Source of the DNA: Schistocephalus solidus
Lineage: Eukaryota; Platyhelminthes; Cestoda; Diphyllobothriidea; Diphyllobothriidae
Direction of reading: 5' to 3'
Assembly: GCA_017591395.1 (NCBI GenBank)
Contig: WEDG01003321.1
Span: 186,001 to 250,000 of the forward strand
Length of the DNA: 64,000 nt
This document shows, in pieces, positions 23,284 through 35,060 of the stretch (positions are counted from its first letter, which is position 1; every line of letters starts with the position of its first letter). The notes below the pieces were generated by a model. That model was given only the letters and a program-made list of their open reading frames with translations, had not been told where the DNA came from and did no database searches. The position numbers and the translations under genes are program-made.

Positions 23284-26200
23284 GTGGATAACTTGTTTTT
23301 GCCTGCTGTTTCAAAAAAACTACTTTTAGACTTCGTAGCACGTACAATCATGTGTTTTTAGGAAAGTTTGCAAATGCGCCAATTTTGAGAGCTCAACTAC
23401 ACCGTGTTTTTGCAAAATTACATCGAGCAAATTGTACACCCTACCAAATGAGCTTCACAACCTACCTTATTTCTAGTAGTGGTTTGGTTGACTGTGCGTG
23501 TTTCCTGTTGTAAAACATTCTCGATGCAGAATGCGTACCCCTAGGCCATGAATCATTCGCGGCTAAGTTGTCCCTTATTACAGGAACTTTTCAAGCCTGC
23601 TGGTATGAGTGCGTCTTTGTAGAAATTTTAGTGCTCCGAAGTCGACAGTTTACCTATAACACACTAGCCTTTTAGCGACTCTTAGCCATGATATTTTAAA
23701 ATCCTTGTTTATAGACAGGTGGACTATCTGTTGTCAGGCCACACGCGGTCCTTTACGTCGTCCACGCAACCAAAAGACTGCGCCTGTACTCCCCTCCCGT
23801 TCTCCCCACCTGCCACTGCTGAAAAATGGGGCCCCTGAATAATTTCCACGCGAGTCCCGGGCTATATACCCCGAGTGTGGAACATGTCACTAACCCACCT
23901 GCGCACGCGCGCAAGACGACGTGTGGCGAGCAATTACTGCCACGGTCGGAACCTCGCGTGACCCCTTGAACCACCCCGCCGTGCCCCAACCCTATGTGTC
24001 AGTCGCTGCTTTCGGGGAAAATAAGGGACTGCCGAAGCGTAGGACGTTAACGTGGCGTGATCAAAGCCAACGTGTCAATTGGAAGCACACGCCAGGGCGG
24101 TTATATGAGTAGGCACCCCAGTGCATCTACGGGCCCATGTCCTCGTTTCCAATTAAGCAGAGTGCCACCAAGTAGCAATATGCTGTTAATTTTTAAGGCT
24201 GCTGTGTCCCAGCTCAATGCAACTATACAGGAACAGGGCCGGCTGAGATGGGGATATAACGCCTGTTCGATCGTCGTAGTCCGAGGATGTCCACCGTATG
24301 CTCCACAGCAGAGTGGTGCAGGGACGGAGAGTTGCGCATGGATAAGTTTTACGTGAAAGTAGACTTGTGTTGCAGTTACCACACTCTCTCCTCCTCCCCC
24401 ATCTGAGCTCGGTGTGATGACAGAGTCATGAAAACCGGAAAGAGAGGGATATCGCAGTTATGCGAATTGGCATCATGCTGATAAGAGGACATCAAAGCGG
24501 CAGTACTTGACACAATAACTCACAGGCTGGGTCTTGACAATTCTTCCATAATAGAGGCATGGGTGAGAATGTAAAAAATCTCCATTGTTTTCTCCAATCC
24601 CCTCAGATTCTGTCAGTAATAAGTCGGTCGATTATCATCCAGCTAGGCCTGGCCTCCACCACCTACTGAGGCCTGCTACCGAAGTTATGATGGGGGATAC
24701 ACGTACTTCAACAGTCAAAAATAACGCTTTGTTTCCTTGCGGACACCGAATCCCGAAAAAATTGACGCCCACAACAAGAGGACTAGCGCTTAGAACGTGT
24801 GAGAAGACATTAGTTTAAAATATGGGTGATTTTGTGATCGAGTTCGAAACTTATTCGATTGCGGTGTAAGCAGTGTGGCAGTCCTGCCTTACGCCTACCA
24901 CATAGTTGCTGTATTCAATTTACAAAGAACATGCTCCAGCCGGACAGCTCGTCTGACTTGAAACAGCCTGAAATAAATGCATGCGCGCCCTTGAGATCTT
25001 GTTTCAACCAAAAAACCAACCAGCCTACCTGATTATTCGGCGTGGGAAATCTCCCTACTGGTTCAAAAGATGTTGTTTAACCTTGGTTATTTTAAGTAAT
25101 CACATAGACAACCGATCGTAACTTCAACTCCGGGTGGATGGCAGACACATGTGAAGACTGCCTCTATGGCTTGATCGTACTGGGAGCTTTCTTCAAAAAC
25201 CTGCACACTTATGTGGAGGCACTTATTTTCTTTCAGCAGCAAACTACAGCCCGAGGACCGACTAAGGGTAAAACATGCAGTCCGTAGTGACGCAAATCTG
25301 CGTAGTACACAATTCGACGACCTAAACACATCTAATAAGTTGGGCGAAAAATTCATCGAGGTCAGAACAGAATTTGGAAAACGGTTAAGTGTGGATTAAG
25401 CAATACTGGTAAATTGTGCATATCATGTAAACAGCAGTATATTATGACAGAATAAACAAAGTTGTCTTTTGAGAAAATTGACAACGAGGAAGAAGAATTG
25501 AATTTTCTCGGAGTTTTGTTTGAGATTTTTGTTTTTCTAAGTAGTAACTGTTTTGCCGCACGTCGAATGTTTGTACGCGCTGTTCTGAAGCAACCGAACA
25601 ACTGCTTTGTCATTGGCGCCGACAAGCCGAGTGTTTTCGGTCCTAAAAGTTACTTGGTTTTTCAGTTATTATATCCCCTACTGTTGCCTAACTGCCACAT
25701 AGACTTGTTCCCTTGAAAACGTTGACCTTCCGATATCAAAAGTTATTACCGATCAGTTGATCTTTTAAACTGCTCTCTAATCAGAACGCTCCAGTTAAAA
25801 AAATCCCTAAAAATAATTTTAGCGTTAATTCGAAAATTGAAAAGGAAAATTTAATGAACACGTGGTTGCTGACACCAATTGACGTTGAATTCACATGGGT
25901 TTCAAAGGGCTTAATAGCTTATGCTTGATTATGGGGCTAAACTTAACGATTCCGGTTAATATGGACCGAATCCTAGTGAAATAATAAGAGCCATTGTCAG
26001 AATAAGTCAAAAACACATCGTTATCCTACCTTCTTGCTAGGTTCTTCACGAGCACAAGATTTCGCCTTAAATTAACACTCAGGGTGACGTTTTAATGATT
26101 GTAACTGGTTGTTCAAAGGTCGCTGAACCAAATGTATAAGTTCGCAGGGACCACTGAACTCGTGGTAACAGTTAGTTATGAGAATCCTTTATTTCTATCA

Positions 26201-27104
26201 ACCTTCTCTGGAGTGCGAATTATAAATACTTATCACACGGAATAACTTGTTTTGTGGTTTTAATGGTAAAACTGTGGCTTATTTATGGCAGGATCAATTT
26301 GTTATAAATTTAAATCGTTTAGTAATCCAACCCCCTTAAGTGATCATTCGACACCTCCTCCACAAAGATGTTTATTGAGCGCCTTCCCGTTAGCCCAGCT
26401 TTACGAAGAAATGACCAACAGTACCGGAAGCCTAAAGTTTGCGAAACTGTTATTAAGCTGCACATGTCACACATAGACACGCTTACACGTTGATCCTGAG
26501 AAATAGACCCACTGGTAACCCTTCTGCTGGCGCATCCTGATTTGATTAGGAAATGGACTCTGGCGTGCATATGCGAAGAGTCATGCAAGCAGGCCAGAGA
26601 CAAAAGCCGCATGCTTAACTAACTCTGTTCTACCAGGCAGGAGAACAGGTAATCTGCAAGGACGTGGAAAACAGAATACAACGCGCAATTTTCTCAGACA
26701 GGATATGGAGCAGATGCAGCTCAGGAAGCGTATAAAGGCAATACCATAGTTTACTAACATTTTCGGCCACAGAGAGCTGTAAGATAAACGGCAGACATCT
26801 ATTCATGTAGCAGGAAACTGAAAAAGAGTCTGTCCAACGAAATTTTTACGCTGCTCGGTGAAAATTGGGTGTTCCGTGTGTGCGTCCCATTAGGCGTTCC
26901 CTAATTCCCGAAGGCAGCTAAAACGGTAAATCAGGTCAACACAGGCATCAAAAAAAATAACCTCTTTGTTCATTACTGTGAAGTCATGCCATTAGTAGAA
27001 GTGACATATTTTGGAAATGAAATCAGGATAACCCATTTATTGTTGAAATCCTTTCACATGTGTTAGACTGAGGTTCTTGCCAGACCAGCCATACAGCAAA
27101 GGAA
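23284..27104. other. Intron sequence with a GC-rich block, no gene recognised
   Basis: About 23740-24400 is clearly richer in G+C and CpG than its surroundings and contains several overlapping short open frames on both strands, none with a known motif. It may be an unrecognised repeat. The remainder is ordinary AT-rich sequence. Confidence 0.4.
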
Positions 27105-27382
27105 TTATAACAAGTCACTTGACCCAATTGCGCAAACCTCGGTGGCCTCGGTGGGATTCGAACCCTTGCCAGAAAGGCGAAGGCTTAGTATAGCCAACGC
27201 TCTAGCCAACCGAGCTACGAGGCCTCACTGTGGGTCGTGAGTTTAATCATACTTGGGTCAAGTTACCCGCCCAGCCTACTACCACGTATGCAGTCCACCA
27301 ATTCTGATACAGTAAGCTGACTGCCCAAGCAGGATTTCCTAAGCAATCAATCTAGAATCCACCGAGGCCACCGAGTTTTTCA
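27105..27382. repeat. SINE family B, palindromic composite
   Basis: A minus-strand tRNA-like unit (27144-27224) is enclosed by inverted repeats. TCACTTGACCCAA near 27114 mirrors TTGGGTCAAGTTA near 27261. AACCTCGGTGGCCTCGGTGG at 27136 is mirrored, apart from two bases, by CCACCGAGGCCACCGAGTTT at about 27359. A second, diverged copy lies at 58840-59235, sharing 'gtaagctgactgcc' and 'tctagaatcca'. Confidence 0.65.
27144..27224 (-). tRNA. tRNA-like sequence, class II form; probable SINE head, not a working tRNA gene
   Basis: Read on the minus strand, the acceptor stem GGCCTCG/CGAGGCC pairs perfectly (7 bp). The D stem GCTC/GAGC is intact, box A is TAGCTCGGTTGG and box B is GGTTCGAATCC. A 13-base variable region can form a small GCC/GGC arm, as in leucine or serine tRNAs. 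Only three T-stem pairs remain, and the anticodon loop does not give T33 with a five-pair stem, so no anticodon is assigned. It lies inside a SINE-like composite. Confidence 0.55.
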
Positions 27383-28516
27383 CAAGTGGGTAATCGAAAT
27401 TATTCAGGTCTTGTTGAGGGAAACACCAAACGCCTATGGCAAGTGATAGGCGGAGGTTCACTCCAGGCCAGAGCCTAAGTTCAATCTTCTTGCTACAGGT
27501 GACGTGATCTCTCTGTACATAGAGTCACCTCATATGGGATCGGTAGATGGGCAGTCTCTTAGCTTAGAGACTGTCGACAGACTTTGAAGGCAAAAAGAAA
27601 TACATAATCTCACAATGGTCGCTGTGTGTCTTTGGATCCCTTCATTCTGGCAACCAAATCAATCATCCTGCATTCCCCTCCGCCTCTCCTGAAGAAGCAT
27701 ACGCATTGGAACTATGCTGCCTCACTGGCATCGGTCCTGCTGATGGCAGCAATTAGGCATTGATTACTTTTCTCAGCTAGCAATTGCCACATTTCTTCGC
27801 CGTTTTTTCGGATCATTTTTGGTGCCGTCGTCGTGCGCGACCAATCTATTCGAAGGTGGAGACCAATTTAATCCTGTCATTATCTCTTTTGGATTTCATC
27901 AGCTGCTCTTTTTCAAGAACTCTCGTTTGTTTTAGTTTAAGATCAATGCGAATGCTAAAATTGGATCAGAAGACAGCTTTATCCAAGAGCGCAGTATTAC
28001 AATACAGACAGCCGCATGGTTAAAGTTGCAGCCTCATCTTAGAAATGCGTCCAGTAGGCAACACCACCCCGTCTTACTCACTAGCACGTCCCATTATGCC
28101 ATCCTCTGGAAGAGTACATAGTTCAACAGCAGCGCTTAAAGTTAACAAGGGTGCATCCACGGCATTTTTTCTCGGATTGCTAGGTGGAAAGTGTAAATTA
28201 AGATAAGATTATGTGTGGTGCAGGCTCTAATGAGAAGTAGGCCATAACTAATGCAGTTGCCGTCTCTAGACGCGAGTTTTAATAGACAGGGCGGTCCCGG
28301 CTTCTCGTAGCCCTGCCTTTAGACGTCCGCTCCAGAAAACAGACAGTTCATCCAGTTGACCCTGTTCTGAGAAGCGCATCTCAAAAAGAGACGCAATTTC
28401 CATTTTGTATCGCGCTAGTTCCTGGTCAAACAGTGATGTCCTCCTTTCTGGTCGGTGGCTTGCAGCTTGGTTAAAAGGGAACTAATATCCCAAACTGTCG
28501 GTATGAGTGTCGTCAC
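27383..28516. other. Intron sequence, nothing recognised
   Basis: No motif-bearing frame or repeat end seen. Confidence 0.4.
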
Positions 28517-29215
28517 ATGAATGTGGACGTTGAGTTAATTGCTCTGCATATTGTTCCAACAGCATTGGTTGCGCTCAACAGTGGTGGTCATCTTGTTAAC
28601 GACATGCTTTATCGGCCATTTAAGGTACATTCGCTATCCCTGTTGCTCAAGAATTGGTTAACAGTCTTCCCTTCAATAGCGCTACTAAGGCACACCGTTT
28701 GGCCGCCTAACTCCATTTACTCTCGACTTTTTTGCAGTAGAATAACAACGCGACTAAGCCTTGATTACCCAGTGGTTTGCATGCTGCTCCTTCCGTAGGA
28801 TTTTGTTAAAGAGGTGAGGAGGGGCAATGAAGACTGATGTTAGTCCTACCGGGTGTGGAGACCCATTATATGGTTTTGCTCGCTGCTAGAGTATGGTTCC
28901 CGGGTTTTTTTCCGTCGTACTGAGAAGCGTTTATTTGAACTGCAAGTGAGAACTGGATACCAGGGGTGAACGACACCGAAGGAGCCAGCACGTTTATCGA
29001 TGCGTTTAGTGTAGACATTCAGTATATTGCTTCTTGATGCTTTCAACTTACGTGGTCGTATTTTTTCTAACTGGTGTCGCGTATTTAAACTCGTCATGCG
29101 TGGCTGTTGCCAGTATAGGAGCTGAGGAAGGGTATCTCAGATACTGTAGAGTCGCTCAACGTCCATTCAACCGCATCGATGAACCGGGAGTGTCCGTGCA
29201 AGTGTAGCGCTGTTC
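28517..29215 (-). mobile_element. Decayed repeat shared with 47.9-48.6 kb, probably a non-LTR retrotransposon 5' part
   Basis: The block near 29148-29205 ('caacgtccattcaaccgcat') closely matches 48566-48625, and 'aaggtacatt' near 28623 lies in the same relative place as 48059. On the minus strand short pieces such as KHVVNKMT (here) and KHVVSKLT (48 kb copy) correspond. The second piece precedes reverse transcriptase sequence at 47.4 kb, so this is probably the upstream part of the same kind of element. It is heavily mutated. Confidence 0.45.
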
Positions 29216-30450
29216 CCTGCTCACGGAGCACATACATCTAATGTTTTATTTATAGTACCTTTGCAACAACATATTCTGAAATAACTTTTACGTTTAAAAA
29301 TGATAACTTAAATAGGGTTTTTATATTGATTATTGGACCGCATAATCATAAGACCTTTCACTTACGATAGCATTCTGGTGTTTTCGGATGCTTGCGAAAA
29401 CCACACCTGGTAAAAAACTGACTAATTAAGTAGTATGCGTGTTCTTGTTAATTTTTATATCTTTATTTCATTGAAAACAAGCCCGGAATATTCTTTTTTG
29501 GTTTGATTTCATGGCACATTACGGTTTCTTTAAATTTAATACTTAAACAAAGGGTATTTTCTGGTTCCGAAATCTTTGTAAATAGAAGATGCCTTAAGGC
29601 TGTCCAGTGGTCGTTCATAGGGCGTTGCATTTGCCAGTTTATTTATGCTGTTTGGGTTGTACACAAAGCGTTTTGCATTCAATCTAAGATTTAAAGAGTC
29701 ATATTTAACATTTTCTATTTGGCATAGCGAGAAAGATGTATTTCCTAACACCGAAAGTAACAGGGTTTCTAGTAGGAAACCATTCATTGAGTACAGGTCG
29801 TTCATGCAATAATTTGTAAGTTTTAAAATTTTCTAAAACAAACAACACCCTTTCTTCGTCTATGAGATTTAAAGAAGGTAGTTACTAAAAATAAGAACAA
29901 GGAAGAATACTCTCCACCGTGGTCTCTATAAAATATATTCGACTTTATGAGGACGTTGAAAATCAATGTGAAAACATCTAACTGCGAACGTAGAATGCAA
30001 TTTTTGCAGGCGGCCTGAAAGGCACCCACTCAAAAGCCTCTCGTGACAACAAATCTTAGAATTATGTGGAACGATAAATTGTATTACAACCACAACTAAG
30101 TAATCCATTCTAATCGAAAACAAATTTCTGAATTTCTTGCAGCATTTTAATGGGATAGGCCACGTACAAAAGGCGGTAGTTGGTTGTATACCCGTTTATA
30201 AAATTGTGTTGCGCCTAGAAGAAGTTTCATTTTCATAAGATCGACTGTACGTATTCGGAATGCATCGATATGAAAACTCCAGCTGAATTTTGCGATGGTG
30301 GTTGCGGCGGCGCCAGGGGCCCATTTATTTCTGCCTTTACTTCGCAGGAAATTATTTTTATTGCTGCTTAATTGGCTAACGTACTAGTCTATGTGAGATA
30401 TTTTACCTGTTTACCGTCAAACCTTATATAAGCGAGGAGGCGAGTGACAG
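29216..30450. other. Intron sequence, nothing recognised
   Basis: AT-rich. Only short open frames without motifs. Confidence 0.4.
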
Positions 30451-30500
30451 GAAGTAGTCACGAAGCGTGAGACACGATCACTGGAACAGGAGCTTTATTA

Positions 30501-30542
30501 GCCTGACGTTTCGGATTCTCACTCGAATCCATCATCAGAGGC
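30501..30542 (-). ncRNA. Minimal type I hammerhead ribozyme motif (intact core)
   Basis: Minus strand, 5' to 3': stem I GCCU (30542-30539), CUGAUGA (30538-30532), one extra U, stem II GGAUUC/GAAUCC with loop GAGUGA, GAAAC (30512-30508), GUC (30507-30505), stem I return AGGC (30504-30501). Cleavage would follow the GUC. Stem III is only AC/GU with no loop, so it would have to form between two RNA copies (ACGU is self-complementary). Minimal hammerheads of this kind are known from Penelope-like elements. The extra U after CUGAUGA is unusual. Confidence 0.8.
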
Positions 30543-30839
30543 AGAGTTAGGTTAGGGTGTTGGATTATTTAGGTTTTGCAGACTTTATAGGATCTAATTG
30601 CTAGGCCACTACATGCCTATCACAATTGGCAGGTCCGGAGGACATCGCAGATAGTTGCAGGTGATGTGGTAATTGTTTGACCGGCCAGCTGTTGCAGTAT
30701 GCAGTCGCCATACCGTTGCTTTGCAGCATCCTGCTTGTCAAGATTATCGGTTCCCACGCCCATCGCATGTGGCGGCATGTGGTGCGATGAGGACCCGCAA
30801 TCGAATTCCTAACAACCAGATCTCGTCATCTGTGTTAGC

Positions 30840-31119
30840 TCATGGGCAATTTGGCCCACTGACATTGCCCCCAGGAACCGTGGACATTCGCACGTTCTCC
30901 ATATGGCTAACTGCTTTGCCCAGGCAATATCTCCATACTGAATATGGAGCAGGCAGTCCCTTGCGCTTGTTGATTGGTTGAGGGCCGGAAAATCAGCAGT
31001 TCGCGGCACACGCTGTTGTCGCCCCTAGGGCGAAGTTCGGCTTCATCAAACTTCAGTAGGTGCCCGGGTCCCGTATTGGCATGTAGTGGCCTAGTAACTA
31101 CATCCTGTATATACTGCAA
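30840..31119 (-). pseudogene. Penelope-like GIY-YIG C-terminal domain remnant
   Basis: One minus-strand frame reads LLKFDEAELRPRGDNSVCREL. After a frame break, another reads GPQPINKRKGLPAPYSVWRY, the same order (FDEAE, DN, REL, IN, PYSV) as in the 6.9 kb copy. The part with the GIY and YIG motifs is missing, and a stop follows SGPNCP. It points toward the minus-strand hammerhead at 30501-30542, as expected for a 3' end. Confidence 0.75.
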
Positions 31120-31151
31120 AACCTGGGCAACCCAACACCTTATCTGGCTCT

Positions 31152-31193
31152 GCCTCTGATGATGGATTCAAGTGAGAATCCGAAACGCCAGGC
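31152..31193 (+). ncRNA. Hammerhead-like motif, mutated at the cleavage triplet
   Basis: Stem I GCCT (31152-31155), CTGATGA (31156-31162), extra T, stem II GGATTC/GAATCC with loop AAGTGA, GAAAC (31182-31186), then GCC where the other end has GTC, and AGGC return (31190-31193). The U-to-C change next to the cleavage site should weaken or abolish activity. It is the inverted partner of 30501-30542. Confidence 0.75.
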
Positions 31194-31244
31194 TAATTAA
31201 TTTCCTGTTCCATTGATCGTGCCTCTTCCTTCGCGACTATCTTC

Positions 31245-34200
31245 AAACCGTTATTATCCCTTATGACAGCGAGAACAGTGGTTTACAAGTAAGTATAAAC
31301 CCTTTCCGTAATCCAGAGGCCAATTCGTGGCGTGTTTTCATTCACAGAGCAACCTAGCCATGCACGTACAGGCCATACTCCAAAAAGAAACACTTCTTTA
31401 TTATTAGACCTAAAGCTACCATATAGTTAAAAGCCTAATCTCTCTCTTTAATTTGCAAAATGGAGAAGCGTCAGGTGCGTTTCTTTGGCACATTTGCAAC
31501 ATCTGACTACCATATGTACAATATAATAAAGTTGTCATCGTAAAAATTGTAAAAAAGCAAACGCTTTTTCTAGGCTTTATGATTTGTCACCAAAACTCAT
31601 AAAACTAAGGCTTTACAAGCGAATGAATCATTCTCATATGAGCATAATGTGTATTTCAAAGTTACCGGCTTGCTTTACTGTGTTCTTAAAGTGTGGGAAT
31701 TTGAGCTCGTCTTGGGTAAGAGTTGTATCTTTTATCACGACTGCAACCTCTGGAAGATTTTTGAACTAAATGAATAAAACTATCATTTCTCCATAAGGAT
31801 ATTACATATGAGGCAGATGGGGGAGGAGAAGGAGGACAATCGACTACTTCGAAAATATCCCATTGGTCAGAAGTTCCCTATATAAACAGAAATTGATGAG
31901 CGATTCTATGACGCTGTCCATGTCCAAACCACAAAATTCGGCAAATAAGATACCCATATAAAAAATGCAGAACAATGAGAATGCTTGTATTGCCCTCATT
32001 AGGCGGATGATAAATGAATATAAGAAAGAGTTCACGAATGGCTGCAGTTCCGTAAGAAGCCTCTGTGCTTCCTGTAATTTTGGATGCAAACTATCTGTCC
32101 GAAGAGCTCAGAGGAGAAACACATGCATGTTAGACGGCAGGAAGTATGCACTGATTTTAGCATTAAGGTCATCGGAAAACCGAAATTATGTGATGTGTGT
32201 AGCTCTTTATACACGAATGATCACTTGGTTGTTCTAAGATTGTTTTTCGGTAAGATACCTAAACGAACGCATGTATTCTGGAGTTCAGCTCGTGGTAACG
32301 ATGTTTTTTTCTAGCAAGTCATCTTCACCCACAAAATTTAGTCGACAGGGAGGTTCCACTGATATCGAATGTACTACCGATATTACGACCATCAGAATCG
32401 TATACGGCTGACACCCTCCTGATCGAAAGCAACATTTTCTCTCCCTCTCCTCCTTTATCCACCATAACTTTGATGACGAGACAAAGCAAAAAACGGTTGA
32501 GTTGTGCAGATGCGCAGTGGCTGACTGCGTCAGAAGGTGCCCACTTTAGGCTTCAAAAATTGAGTTTCGAATCTTTCATCTCTGTCATAGAGGTAGTAAT
32601 CATGGCCTGAGCATATACTTCAGTTAGTTGCTGCGATTATTAGTAATTCTAATTTGTTAGTTGATTTTATAGTGGTTTTGACATTTACCTTGACGCCTTT
32701 CGTCGCTTATTTTTTAAGGTGTTTTCTAGAAACCTGAATGTAGGGTCATCTTACGCGATTATATTTACCAATGTCCTGTGGTAATGACGGTTACGTACGC
32801 GTGAGTTAATTTCTAGTGAAACAGACGTCTGTTTTACCGACCACATCCTCTTTTTTCACAATTACTCTGTTCCAGTGTAAAAGCAGGGTCAAGGAACTTG
32901 GGCGTAGAGGCCGCCTCAGTGTTAGAATCCAGGTCTACGCTTACTACACGCGTGCTTGTCTCTAATTCCTTGTGAGATCTTGGATCTCGCCTAGATGAGA
33001 GCGCGATAATGGATGAGCGTAAGGAGGAATTACTGCAGCCTAAGCCGTAGTCTTAAGCACGATGAAGTCAATCGGTAGTCCTCCAAACCATCTGCGAGGA
33101 ACCAAGTTAAGGTGAGTCAAGCCTAGAATAGTGTTAAATGGTCATGAGGAATTGTACCATTGTTTTGGCTCTACTGACTATTTCTTGGTGGGCAGATTAA
33201 ACGTAGGCGCTGGCGTGGCATGAGCCCCACTGAACCCTTGTTATAGGCAAACAACCACGCGCTTGACGCACTTCCCAACATCATCCTCAAGCTCAGCTGG
33301 CTGATTTTTTCAAGAGCTTTGCATCACTTATGGTTTATTCTCTAGCGCCTGTCCCCGCTTGCGCGTGCCTTTTCGATTATTAAATGCGTCTGTAAAGTGT
33401 AAGCAAAAAGGCTATTTAAATGGCTTTGGCTTTGGGATTAGCTCTCCAATCTGGCTGCGATGGATCCACAAGTATTTGCTCTGACCGAGACGCAATTGGA
33501 ATAGGCTAGTACGGTGTCAGCAAATTTGCACTGCTGGCTATTGAGCGGTTTGTTCTCGTAGGGTCGAATATTGATGGCTACGTAAGCGTCCTATAAGAAT
33601 GAGTAAGAAGTACGCCACAATAAGCAAGTGTCTCTTGATTACAGGAAGAAAAAGCTGATGCGGCAGTAGCACAGTAGCACCCAGTGCTGCGCGCATTGGC
33701 GTCTGCTACGTGCAGTCGAGTCACATTGCTCTACGTGAGTCTTACACCGCCTTCGCAGAGCTGGGTTGCCAAGAACCAACGGGAGTGAACAACGAAACCT
33801 TCTAATTGCTTTCCGAGCACTCCTAATGTCTTGACAATTGTCAGGATTTCTGTTAAGAATTTCAGCCCCTGAAATAAGCTGCTTCACTCAAATTAGTAAG
33901 GTTCACATGACGTATTGACCTCCTAAGTAAATATTTTCGCAGTGAATGCTGTTGTTAGTATACATTTTTCCGGCGTCATTAAGCCGGATAAGCATTAATA
34001 TCGCGGTCAAATGCAAACGATTGCTCCAATTTCCAATTTGATTTAAGGTAAATTGTTTAAGTAGCTGGATGCTTGAATTAAAAACAGAATTTAGTGCGAT
34101 ATCATCTGCTGGCATTGCGTTAGAACGCAGGCACTGCGTTTTTTGACGCTTAATCTCTTTATGAATACTTTTACTGCAACAACTAAGCACTTTCACGATA

Positions 34201-34534
34201 CAATAAACTTTGGAAACGAATTCAGTGAAATGCACGGAGAAAATGGACCTTCTAAACTGTTAGTGCCAGAAGCAATTTCTATAGCGAAATGTGCGGAAAA
34301 CTAAGAACATGTAATCTGGAAATATACAGCTTAGAGGAAATGGAAATACCCTGACCTTCGAATTTGTGTGTTCCTTTGTTCCTGGAATGAAGGTGTTCAC
34401 TCGGCTGCCTTTTACTATACCAGTACATCCAGTTTTTCTCGCAATTTGTGATGAAAACGGATGCTTCTAGTTAAATGGTCCAATGTTCAACATTGGCCCA
34501 TTCTAGCATGCTTGCCAAAACTTGACATATTTTC
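31245..34534. other. End of intron 1, nothing recognised
   Basis: Several open frames of 60-110 codons (for example 33903-34235 minus) lack motifs. No repeat ends were identified. Confidence 0.4.
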
Positions 34535-34558
34535 TTGCCTTTCTCCTCTGCTACCCAG

Positions 34559-35060
34559 GTTATTGTTGTCGACCCTGATGCAGGTAACAATGGAAGTGTC
34601 CAGTACTTTCTGGCCAGTCAAAAATCCTTCACACAAGAAGCCAGTGCTGACGAAGATGCCTTGAAATTAGCCACTCCTACAAACCGTGAAAGTCAGCTCT
34701 TTGAACTCGACCGTCGAAGAGGCACCTTGTCGTTGAAGCATGAATTGTCCGAGGCAGATGTTGGTCAAGTCTTCCGCCTGCACATCATTGCAAGCGACAT
34801 GGCAGCCAGTCCCCTTCAGAGTGATAGTATTCTAATGGTTCAAGTGGACCGCTCAGAGCCGCGGGGTGAAGTTGCCTCACGAAAGTGGGCCAGCGCGGGC
34901 TTCGGAGCCTTTGGAAAGAACATCTCGGACTCGATGATAAACTTCTTCATTATCATCTTCATCGTTGTCGCGGCCTTCATAATATCGGCTGTCCTCCTGA
35001 CAGCAGTATGCCTTGTACTCAGAAAACCTCGGCGAAACATCAACAACCCACACATTAGTC
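34559..35060 (+). CDS. Protocadherin, exon with end of cadherin repeat 7 and transmembrane helix
   Basis: The exon starts after CTACCCAG at phase 0 with VIVVDPDAGNNGSVQYFLAS, a standard cadherin-repeat opening. It continues through FELDRRRGTLSL and LHIIASDMAASP. Repeat seven lacks the final DxNDN motif, as usual for a membrane-proximal repeat. A strongly hydrophobic stretch (about 34936-35020, protein residues about 961-988) is the single transmembrane helix, followed by a basic RKPRR stop-transfer sequence. The exon ends AGTC|GTAAGA, phase 1. Reading through the donor would add about 16 codons before a stop at 35108-35110, so intron retention would give a very short tail. Confidence 0.92.

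Larger units (their letters stand above)
30451..31244. mobile_element. Penelope-like retroelement remnant with inverted terminal repeats of about 90-100 bp
   Basis: The left end 30451-30546 and right end 31147-31244 are inverse copies: 'gaagtagtcacgaag' against the inverse of 'cttcgcgactatcttc', 'gatcactggaacagg', and 'gcctgacgtttcggattctc'. Each end carries a hammerhead-like motif pointing outward. Between them is a minus-strand GIY-YIG C-terminal remnant. This fits a 3' end of a Penelope-like element with a second, inverted terminal repeat. It is the best preserved of the five loci. Confidence 0.8.
5601..34558 (+). other. Protocadherin intron 1 (28,958 bp)
   Basis: The donor is GTAAGC at 5601 and the acceptor is CTCTGCTACCCAG ending at 34558, after a T/C-rich tract. 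Both flanking exons are phase 0. The join falls inside cadherin repeat 7: the left exon ends EYAGFAFSR and the right exon begins VIVVDPDAGNNGS, together a normal start of a cadherin repeat. The intron is loaded with mobile-element remnants, listed separately. No other gene was recognised in it on either strand. Confidence 0.88.

Noticed and set aside
27144..27224. Functional tRNA gene
   Set aside because: The T stem and anticodon arm are defective, and the sequence sits inside a repeat found again at 58.8 kb.
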